NCBI GenBank assembly: GCA_014874425.1
Contig: JACWAG010000481.1
Span: 1-7,079 of the forward strand
Direction of reading: 5' to 3'
Source of the DNA: Syntrophaceae bacterium
GTDB taxonomy: Bacteria > Desulfobacterota > Desulfomonilia > Desulfomonilales > Desulfomonilaceae
DNA: 7,079 bases
Each line of letters starts with the position of its first letter. The stretch's first letter is position 1. Below, in pieces: positions 1-4,531 of this stretch. Position numbers and translations under genes: made by a program. Under the pieces are notes generated by a model. It saw only the letters and a list, made by a program, of their open reading frames with translations. It did no database searches and was not told the origin of the DNA.

Positions 1-58
1 CAGATCCTGGTCGATAATCCTCAAAATAGCGGTCTTTCGCCTCAGTTATGGATGTCAT
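1..58 (-). CDS. MaoC-like hydratase/dehydratase, N-terminal fragment (runs off left edge)
   Basis: Reading leftward from an ATG at 58-56 gives 19 codons containing RYFEDYRPGS. This resembles the usual opening of MaoC-like (hot-dog fold, R-hydratase type) proteins, where a short tail is followed by (R/K)xFEDxxxG(D/S). Members hydrate enoyl-CoA or act on related thioesters in the cytoplasm. The catalytic Asp/His segment would lie outside the window, so the family call rests on about ten residues. The start choice is reasonable because no earlier in-frame start is apparent. The ribosome binding site is poor, however: AAGGA sits only 2 nt from the ATG, and a second AAGGA lies about 15 nt away. 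It could instead be another protein with a similar short N-terminal motif. Confidence 0.5.
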   Translation of the reverse strand, partial: MTSITEAKDRYFEDYRPGS

Positions 59-103
59 GGTCCTTGTAGACTTCCTTGTATTTTGGGTCTGAAGTTCATT
101 ACG

Positions 104-131
104 GTTACATTAAACTTCATTCCAAAGTCAA
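104..131 (-). promoter_or_regulatory. weak candidate sigma-70-type promoter for the MaoC-like gene
   Basis: On the minus strand, TTGACT (131-126) is followed after 16 nt by TGTAAC (109-104). The -35 matches consensus at 5 of 6 bases and the -10 at 4 of 6. It lies about 46 nt upstream of the ATG at 58. The surrounding DNA is AT-rich, so chance matches are likely. Confidence 0.25.
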
Positions 132-179
132 TGCCGCACGATATTGCTTTTTTCTAATTTTTTTTTCGGTTTACATCAA

Positions 180-540
180 AATTGTATGGTCGAAGGCTTC
201 TCGTTCTGCGGACTCAGATAAATAGCAGAGAGGCACTGTTGCACCGAATGATTCAAATGTAGTCCACTTCAATCGGGATACCTATTCGATTCCTGGTTCA
301 CCGAATCAATCTTTGAAATTCGACCGATGTCACCGTTGAATACATACTTGTCGTAGTTATTCCTGATCTGCATGACCTTGTCATAGATCATGAAACTCCG
401 ACCACCTCGCGTTATGTCATCTTCTTTAGGTTGAGGGCCTTCTGGAACTCTACATTAATGTTGGAAGTGCCGACCGTTATAGCTCCAATCACTTTAAAGG
501 ACTTCCTTGTGGGCGGAGTCTGCACCACACATCCTATACC
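180..540 (-). pseudogene. recD2-type helicase pseudogene, C-terminal remnant
   Basis: The minus strand carries a broken copy of the C-terminal part of a RecD2-like superfamily 1B DNA helicase. One frame (ending at the TAA at 414-412) gives a stretch ending VGTSNINVEFQKALNLKK, matching the region before the helicase's SH3-like insertion. The next frame (421 to 271) gives RGGRSF, then DKVMQIRNNYDK and VFNGDIGRISKID, a segment highly characteristic of RecD2 proteins. After an in-frame TGA (271-269) the same frame continues with a decayed version of the LAYAxSxHKSQGSEYP helicase motif, read here as LSAIYLSPQNEKPST. There is thus at least one frameshift and one nonsense codon, the late motif is degraded, and no Walker A segment is seen. 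It cannot make an active helicase. Family recognition is secure; the exact ends are approximate. Confidence 0.72.
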
Positions 541-869
541 CTTCAATGCCCAATGTGGGAAAAACGAGCCCGCTTGTTTGAAGCTCGCTTCATCTTCCCT
601 CCCATCAGGTATTGGGAGACATATAATAGATATCCGCGAACAAGTCGTGGCTTTTGTCAGTCCCTTTCCCCCTGCGCGGCACTATAGTTTCTAATGGGAT
701 CAAGATAAGCATCGAATTGAAGAATCGGCGACATAAACATGGAGGCCAATTTTGTTCAGACGAGAAAATTCAGGAGGGCTATGCTGAAGACCCCGTTCTC
801 CACGAGAGTAGGAATTCGAGTCTTTCCTGACTGCGATTTGTCTATAGAAGCGTCTTGTACCGTAGAGCC
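541..869. other. stretch with no supportable gene
   Basis: About 330 bases between the recD2 remnant and the small secreted-protein gene. The minus-strand frame of the remnant stays open to about 660, but its translation there does not resemble RecD2 to my eye. A 44-codon plus-strand frame from the ATG at 739 has no recognisable features and overlaps the end of the minus-strand gene. This may be further decayed helicase sequence. I see no terminator hairpin after the leftward gene that stops at 870. Confidence 0.4.
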
Positions 870-1145
870 TTAATCTTTTTTAACTTTGTCCATTTCCTTC
901 TCCCACTCTATCCAAAACTTTTTTTCACAGCCGGTAAGACATTGGTAGTAGATTTGCTGATTCCCACTGCCTTCACCCCAAAAATATCCACCACCGTTCC
1001 GCTCTCTACATTTTTCAATACATTGCGTGCGATCTCTAGTAGCGTTTTGTTGTGAAACTGCAGGAATTATGAACAGTCCAAATTCTATGAATAGAATTAT
1101 GAGTAACGTTACAATTGTAGTGACAGCAGAATGGTTGATTGCCAA
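870..1145 (-). CDS. small exported or membrane-anchored protein with twin CX3C motifs
   Basis: A 91-residue protein of unknown family. A TTG start at 1145-1143 is preferred because GAGAGGAG lies 8 nt upstream. An ATG further out at 1220 lacks a ribosome binding site and would put a charged 25-residue stretch before the hydrophobic segment. From the TTG, a short head (MAINHSAVTT) precedes a hydrophobic run at about residues 9-30 ending IIPAVSQQ. This can be read as a signal peptide with possible cleavage after AVS, or as a membrane anchor. The remaining ~58 residues hold exactly four cysteines as CIEKC (42-46) and CLTGC (69-73), a CX3C-X22-CX3C layout, with aromatic and Gly residues between them and a Lys/Glu-rich tail. 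Outside the cytoplasm the cysteines could form two disulfides in a helical hairpin; metal binding is an alternative. It has its own promoter and no co-oriented close neighbour. Function is unknown. Confidence 0.7.
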   Translation of the reverse strand: MAINHSAVTTIVTLLIILFIEFGLFIIPAVSQQNATRDRTQCIEKCRERNGGGYFWGEGSGNQQIYYQCLTGCEKKFWIEWEKEMDKVKKD

Positions 1146-1153
1146 AGGAGTCG

Positions 1154-1161
1154 CTCCTCTC
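1154..1161 (-). promoter_or_regulatory. ribosome binding site deciding the TTG start of the twin CX3C protein
   Basis: The minus strand reads GAGAGGAG here, a strong anti-16S match, 8 nt before TTG (1145-1143). No comparable sequence precedes the upstream in-frame ATG at 1220 or TTG at 1235. Confidence 0.6.
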
Positions 1162-1245
1162 TCCAAACTTGGCCGGGATCGTTGATGGGAGTCCCGATGG
1201 TTTTTATTAATATAATTCATGACATTTGAGAACAACTAGTCGCAA

Positions 1246-1265
1246 TCATAGTTCTTTAACTATGA
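1246..1265. repeat. palindrome overlapping the -10 box (candidate operator)
   Basis: TCATAGTT-CTTT-AACTATGA is a perfect 8-bp inverted repeat with a 4-nt centre. It covers the predicted -10 element and transcription start of the leftward twin CX3C gene, so a bound repressor would block initiation there. It could also form a small hairpin at the 5' end of the transcript. There is no T-run to suggest a terminator. Confidence 0.45.
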
Positions 1266-1287
1266 CGATCAATTTTTGAAATGTCAA
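1259..1287 (-). promoter_or_regulatory. sigma-70-type promoter for the twin CX3C protein gene
   Basis: On the minus strand a perfect TTGACA (1287-1282) is followed by a 17-nt spacer and CATAGT (1264-1259, 4 of 6 to TATAAT). Predicted initiation near 1252 leaves an untranslated leader of about 105 nt before the TTG start. Confidence 0.5.
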
Positions 1288-1300
1288 CTTTTCTACAAAG

Positions 1301-1317
1301 ATTTGTTGGCGACAAAT
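1301..1317. repeat. short inverted repeat
   Basis: ATTTGT-TGGCG-ACAAAT, a 6-bp perfect stem with a 5-nt loop, just upstream of the promoter. It is small enough to arise by chance in AT-rich DNA, but it is the first of three inverted repeats in 130 bases. Confidence 0.3.
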
Positions 1318-1336
1318 AGAATTGTCCGCGTTTTGG

Positions 1337-1384
1337 ACTATGGGAGAGTAGCGAAGCACGTAGCCTGGAGCGCTCTTCCATAGT
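1337..1384. repeat. 12-bp imperfect inverted repeat (stem-loop)
   Basis: ACTATGGGAGAG (1337-1348) pairs with CTCTTCCATAGT (1373-1384) at 11 of 12 positions; the remaining one is a G/T pair that is a G-U wobble in plus-strand RNA. The 24-nt loop contains GTAGC twice. No T-run follows on either strand, so it is not a classical terminator. It could be a REP-like element, part of a mobile-element end, or a structured RNA. Confidence 0.45.
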
Positions 1385-1386
1385 GA

Positions 1387-1429
1387 TAGGTAAACTTTAC
1401 ATCTACGTCACCTTCTCGGATTTTACCTA
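1387..1429. repeat. 8-bp inverted repeat adjacent to the previous one
   Basis: TAGGTAAA (1387-1394) and TTTACCTA (1422-1429) form a perfect 8-bp inverted repeat around a 27-nt loop. It begins two bases after the previous stem-loop, giving a tandem pair in a stretch (1290-1505) that holds no gene. Confidence 0.35.
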
Positions 1430-1505
1430 CTTCTATTAGAGAACAGTCTTAATCGCCCCGGTAGCCCGGAATTGGGCCTTTGCTGCGAACTGGCTGGCTA
1501 CTGTT

Positions 1506-1808
1506 TTAGATACAGACGTTCCGGGCCGCATTCCAACTCCTGATGTTTTCGACGACCACCTTGACGATGCCTTGAATAGAAATATCTGTGACACCCCCAA
1601 TGTGAGGCGTAGCTAATACGTTGTGCTGAAATATCGGATCTTGGGGATCTGGAGGCTCTTCCCAGAACACATCCAGACTGGCGCCCGCGATTTTACCCGA
1701 GGTGAGAGCGTCCAGAAGCGCATCGTGCTCGACCAATCCACCTCTGGAAAAAATCCTGTGCCGGACTTCTGGCTTTGGTTCTGGAGACGCACCAGGAGAG
1801 GGGATGCG
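1506..1808 (-). pseudogene. D-2-hydroxyacid dehydrogenase pseudogene, C-terminal remnant
   Basis: The minus-strand frame ending at the TAA at 1508-1506 gives SRGGLVEHDALLDAL, then GAxLDVFWEEPPDPQDPIF, then LATPHIGGVTD. This is the end of the NAD-binding domain and the return to the catalytic domain of the phosphoglycerate dehydrogenase/hydroxypyruvate reductase family. The Arg (in SRGG), Glu (in WEEP) and His (in TPHIGG) that form this family's catalytic triad are all present. Only about 85 of the usual ~320 residues remain. Upstream the frame is abnormal (PEPKPEVRHRIFSRGG), looking like TPETRHLI joined to SRGG after an internal deletion, and it meets an in-frame TAA at 1811-1809. No GxGxxG dinucleotide-binding motif is found. 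A TTG at 1736 could start a 76-residue peptide, but it has no convincing ribosome binding site. It lies just beyond the AOR stop on the same strand, suggesting a former operon partner. Confidence 0.72.
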
Positions 1809-1825
1809 TTAGCCCGCTCCTGGTG
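1790..1825. repeat. strong inverted repeat at the break of the dehydrogenase remnant
   Basis: CACCAGGAG (1790-1798) and CTCCTGGTG (1817-1825) are perfect 9-bp complements. After one mismatch the stem continues with GGG/CCC (1800-1802 with 1813-1815), giving about 12 pairs around a 10-nt loop. It spans the point where the dehydrogenase frame is lost. No T-run follows, so a terminator role downstream of the AOR gene is doubtful. Confidence 0.45.
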
Positions 1826-1926
1826 TTTCCCAAGGGATGAGCCTGTCACATTTATTCGATTTTACCAATCACTTTCTGGATATGTGCTGTCAAACAGGAA
1901 TACGCTATGAATGTTACCGAACAGAA

Positions 1927-3798
1927 TCAAAGATTGCTCAGTCCCAGTTCTGAGAGCTTTTCCTTAGTAGGTATTCCAGTTTTAGGGTCCCACCCCCGTA
2001 ACTCGTAATATTCATCCTTCATTTGCTCGAATTTGTCTCTGTCCAGGACAGCTCCTTCGTATTTCCCTTTGGAAAGAGGTTTTTCAAAAAATTTTTTCGG
2101 TAACGAATCGTCGGACCGGGTTAACCCCTGTCTAACATCAAACATCCTTTCGAGGTTCCGTATACGTTCAGAAATCTTCAGTGCGCGATCGATTTCCCAG
2201 TCCTTTCCCGTAACTACTTTGAAAAACTCCCAAGCCTTTGTAACGTCGTGGAATATGAACAGTGTATAGGGCCATGTGCAGATTCCCAAGCAATCTGCAA
2301 CCCGTTCATTGTGTTCCGAAATGATAGTTGACATCGCCTTGCCCTTGTAGGACGAGGGGATAGCGGCTTCTTCGCTTCCGAACTGGGTCTTTGCAACTTG
2401 TTGGAACCATTCAGGAGCGTTGTGCCACTCAAATTCGATGAGCGCTCCTCGAAGAGGCAGAGGGTCCCCTCTGTGTCCTACAGCTTGCATCAACGCAGCC
2501 CCATGGTAAGCCCTAAATTCGTAAGGGTGAGGGGCTAGGCCTTTGACAATATCCAGCTTTTCTGTGGCAGCGGGTCCAAAATGCTCTGCGGCCGCTTTCT
2601 GGCCATCAGCGAAAATATCTCCGTAACCTTCCCGCATGGCTATTTTTTTGATGGTTATAAGTATAGCGTCCTTGCCGCCTCTTTTCATGGGAATACCGTC
2701 CGTGTCTTTCTCAGATATAATTCCTTCATGATAGAGTTCCATTAGGAAACCTATACAAGCTGATGTTTCCGTAGAATCCAAGCCCAGCCTATTGGAGAGT
2801 GAAATAGCTTCCCAGAAAACATCCATATCCAAGTTCCAAACGGAACCCGTGTATCCGCTCCACGGCTCGCAAGTCGTGAAACCTTTCCCAATTTCAGGAA
2901 CGCAGAGGAAGTTTTTACATCGAACAGGGCAGCCGAAGCAGCCTACGTTTTTTAGCTGAAATCTTTCAACGTAATCGGGACCGCCGAAACTATTAATAAT
3001 TTCTTCCCAATGCACATCCTCAAAATATCCTACTGGAAAGAAGCTGAGTTGATACATCATGGCCACGAAACGAACCACTCCCCAGTTAGAAAGCTCTTTG
3101 CAAGCTGGATGTTCCCGGATTTCCCTGTTCACGTCGACGGAGAGTTTCAACATCTCAGCGGGGTCCGCCACGCGCACACTGCCCGAACCCCGAACCGCAA
3201 TCGCTTTAAGGTTCTTTGAACCCATCACCGCCCCCATTCCAGTTCTGGCGGCGGCTCCAGCTACTTCCGTTATAAGACACGCAAACCTAACCAGTTTCTC
3301 CCCTGCCGGTCCGATGCATACCACTTTGATCTCAGGATCTCCGAGTTCCGTCTTGATGGTCTTTTGCGTCTCGAACGTGTCCTGACCCCAGATGTGAGTA
3401 GCGTCACGGATTTCAACCCGTCCGTCCTTTATCCAAAGATAGCAAGGTTTATCTGATTTGCCTGTAATGACAATGTGATCGAATCCAGCGAACTTCGCCT
3501 CTGGCCCCCAATAACCGCCGAAGTTGGATTTTGCTCTAAGGTTGCTCATCGGGGAGAGAGCCGTGACATCGGTCCTGCCTGAAGATGGCATTGCTGTGCC
3601 TGTTAATGGCCCCATGTTGAATATTAGGGGATTACCCGGATCAAACGCGTCGGTTCCAGGCACGTAGTTGTCATACACAAGGCGAACGCCGATTCCCCTG
3701 CCTCCAAGATAATCTTCTATGTATGGTTCTGTCGACTCGATGGAGATTTTTCCGTCAGTCAAATCTACCTTTAAAATCTTGCCTACCCATCCGAACAT
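1927..3798 (-). CDS. AOR-family tungsten/molybdenum bis-pterin oxidoreductase
   Basis: A 623-residue cytoplasmic enzyme of the aldehyde ferredoxin oxidoreductase family (usual length about 580-650), which typically oxidises aldehydes to acids with ferredoxin, though some members reduce other substrates. The N-terminal domain opens FGWVGKILKVDLTDG and carries family pterin-binding stretches NFGGYWGPEAKFAGFD (92-107) and ARTGMGAVMGSKNLKAIAV (184-202). The [4Fe-4S] ligands are C287-x2-C290-x3-C294 and C507 in DCLGIC. The C-terminus ends with the standard YYELRGWD and GIPTKEKLSELGL. Start: the ATG at 3798-3796 has GGAAGGAG 7 nt upstream; an in-frame ATG 28 codons earlier adds an unrelated tail. 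Oddities: C310 directly precedes the conserved acidic E311, a position where I recall the tungsten-ligating cysteine of benzoyl-CoA reductase BamB. The usual RGACH motif reads RGDPLPLRG (443-451), losing the expected histidine. Substrate is therefore unassigned. No partner subunit is in view. Confidence 0.93.
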   Translation of the reverse strand: MFGWVGKILKVDLTDGKISIESTEPYIEDYLGGRGIGVRLVYDNYVPGTDAFDPGNPLIFNMGPLTGTAMPSSGRTDVTALSPMSNLRAKSNFGGYWGPEAKFAGFDHIVITGKSDKPCYLWIKDGRVEIRDATHIWGQDTFETQKTIKTELGDPEIKVVCIGPAGEKLVRFACLITEVAGAAARTGMGAVMGSKNLKAIAVRGSGSVRVADPAEMLKLSVDVNREIREHPACKELSNWGVVRFVAMMYQLSFFPVGYFEDVHWEEIINSFGGPDYVERFQLKNVGCFGCPVRCKNFLCVPEIGKGFTTCEPWSGYTGSVWNLDMDVFWEAISLSNRLGLDSTETSACIGFLMELYHEGIISEKDTDGIPMKRGGKDAILITIKKIAMREGYGDIFADGQKAAAEHFGPAATEKLDIVKGLAPHPYEFRAYHGAALMQAVGHRGDPLPLRGALIEFEWHNAPEWFQQVAKTQFGSEEAAIPSSYKGKAMSTIISEHNERVADCLGICTWPYTLFIFHDVTKAWEFFKVVTGKDWEIDRALKISERIRNLERMFDVRQGLTRSDDSLPKKFFEKPLSKGKYEGAVLDRDKFEQMKDEYYELRGWDPKTGIPTKEKLSELGLSNL

Positions 3799-3805
3799 TG
3801 TTGTG

Positions 3806-3813
3806 CTCCTTCC
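3806..3813 (-). promoter_or_regulatory. ribosome binding site fixing the AOR start
   Basis: The minus strand reads GGAAGGAG, 7 nt before the ATG at 3798-3796. This supports starting at MFGWVGKIL rather than at the ATG at 3882, whose extra 28 residues are not family-like. Confidence 0.75.
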
Positions 3814-3904
3814 GAATCCCAGTATGGCTCGGTGGTAATTTTCCCGGCTCTCAGAATCTGGCGCGCCACGTATGGGCGGCAATGATCCTGAAAGAACATC
3901 TATG

Positions 3905-3918
3905 TGTTAACGTTAACA
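3905..3918. promoter_or_regulatory. perfect 14-bp palindrome, candidate operator for the AOR gene
   Basis: TGTTAACGTTAACA reads identically on both strands and lies about 107 bp upstream of the AOR start. On the minus strand TATATT (3923-3918), a possible -10 box, abuts it, so a dimeric regulator here would sit at the start of transcription. The facing -35 (GCGACT at 3946-3941, 17-nt spacer) is weak. The regulator is not identifiable from the window. Confidence 0.45.
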
Positions 3919-3994
3919 ATATACCGACGGGAGATTCCAGAGTCGCTTGAATTTCGTCCTGGAGTAACGTAGAGAAATATGAGGTGCTTTTAAA

Positions 3995-4020
3995 TTGACA
4001 CATCAGACGGTTGGTGTCAA
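3995..4020. promoter_or_regulatory. TTGACAC/GTGTCAA inverted repeat, candidate operator
   Basis: TTGACAC (3995-4001) and GTGTCAA (4014-4020) are perfect 7-bp complements separated by 12 nt. Each arm also contains a consensus -35 hexamer on one strand, but neither has a convincing -10 at 16-18 nt. The arm spacing, 19 bp start to start, is close to two helical turns, as expected for a dimer binding one face. Confidence 0.4.
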
Positions 4021-4133
4021 GAGCTACAGTTTTGTAGCGTCGTATTCCAAAGCATGGACAGGGAGCCCTTCTGACTGGATATTTTGCGTAATGGTGTTTG
4101 AGTTGATTATTTAGGGCTTACCGTTATAGCTTT

Positions 4134-4180
4134 TGTCAAATGGGACATATGTGTCAATATTAACATAAAAAGTCTTGACA
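4134..4180. repeat. iterated TGTCAA/TTGACA motifs upstream of the molybdenum-enzyme operon
   Basis: TGTCAA occurs at 4134-4139 and 4152-4157 (18 bp apart), and its complement TTGACA occurs at 4175-4180. The last copy is the -35 box of the plus-strand promoter. With the pair at 3995-4020, five copies of the hexamer in either orientation lie within 186 bp. They may be regulator sites or chance copies of a -35-like word. Confidence 0.35.
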
Positions 4181-4203
4181 TAAGCTATCCCTGCGATTAG
4201 CAT
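4175..4203 (+). promoter_or_regulatory. sigma-70-type promoter for the moeA-like/mop operon
   Basis: Perfect TTGACA (4175-4180), a 17-nt spacer, then TAGCAT (4198-4203, 4 of 6 to TATAAT). Initiation near 4210 would leave an unusually long leader of about 320 nt before the first ATG. Confidence 0.5.
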
Positions 4204-4209
4204 ATACAA

Positions 4210-4531
4210 TGTTCCTCAAAGATTTTCTCCTCTAGTTTCAACAGACAGTAGCGAGAGACTCGCTGCATGTTAAAACTTGCTTACATTACTCAACTGACGA
4301 CAAATATTCTTGGTATGGCGCGATGAAATAGCCGTTCCTTGGTTAATGCCGGGTGGATACCGTTTAACCCACGTTTGATATCCGTGGACCAAAGTGGAAA
4401 ATGGAAATTTTGAAGGATCTCAGCGGTTCAAAAGGAAAGTCCGGATAAATGATGTCAACCTGGCTTGAGTGAGAAAATGAACGAAAAATCGGAAGATGTC
4501 AGTTGATTAAGACTCGGGAAGAGGGGTCTTT
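4210..4531 (+). promoter_or_regulatory. long untranslated leader with potential RNA structure
   Basis: No coding frame is recognisable in these 322 bases. Potential stems are an 8-bp hairpin at 4248-4266, GGTTAA/TTAACC (4341-4346 with 4364-4369) enclosing CGG/CCG (4350-4352 with 4360-4362), and CCACG/CGTGG (4369-4373 with 4383-4387). TTGGT/ACCAA (4339-4343 with 4388-4392) would be an alternative outer pairing that competes with GGTTAA. A leader this long before a cofactor-related gene could host a riboswitch, and the Mo-cofactor RNA is the obvious thing to test. I could not match that consensus by eye. The leader ends with GGAAGAGGGG, a purine-rich ribosome binding site 5 nt from the ATG. Confidence 0.35.
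4248..4266 (+). other. hairpin in the 5' leader
   Basis: GTAGCGAG-AGA-CTCGCTGC: an 8-bp stem including one U-G wobble, closed by a 3-nt loop, about 40 nt after the predicted transcription start. It is followed by ATGTTAAAAC, not a T-run, so it is not a simple terminator. Confidence 0.45.

Noticed and set aside
147..168. T-rich run on the plus strand as a terminator
   Set aside because: Only a 4-bp CAAT/ATTG stem precedes it, too weak, and no plus-strand gene is present to terminate.
431..694. Plus-strand 87-codon reading frame
   Set aside because: It lies antisense to recognisable RecD2 remnant sequence over much of its length and has no domain-like features.
739..873. Plus-strand 44-codon frame beginning at ATG 739
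   Set aside because: No recognisable motif, no clear ribosome binding site, and it overlaps the end of the better-supported minus-strand gene.
1146..1235. Longer version of the twin CX3C protein starting at ATG 1220 or TTG 1235
   Set aside because: No ribosome binding site at either start, and the added residues would place a charged stretch before the signal-like segment. The TTG at 1145 has GAGAGGAG at good spacing.
3799..3882. 28-residue N-terminal extension of the AOR protein from an ATG at 3882
   Set aside because: The extension is not family-like, and the ATG at 3798 has a near-ideal ribosome binding site.
2033..3950. Several plus-strand frames of 69-108 codons inside or overlapping the AOR gene
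   Set aside because: All are antisense shadows of the AOR coding sequence, with no independent start signals or recognisable domains.
4434..4444. GGAAAGTCCGG, reminiscent of a conserved RNase P RNA segment
   Set aside because: The remaining conserved RNase P segments are absent, and the downstream sequence is already the start of the moeA-like gene.
4210..4531. Direct assignment of the leader as a Moco riboswitch
   Set aside because: I could not match the conserved core by eye. It is kept only as a hypothesis for a covariance-model search.
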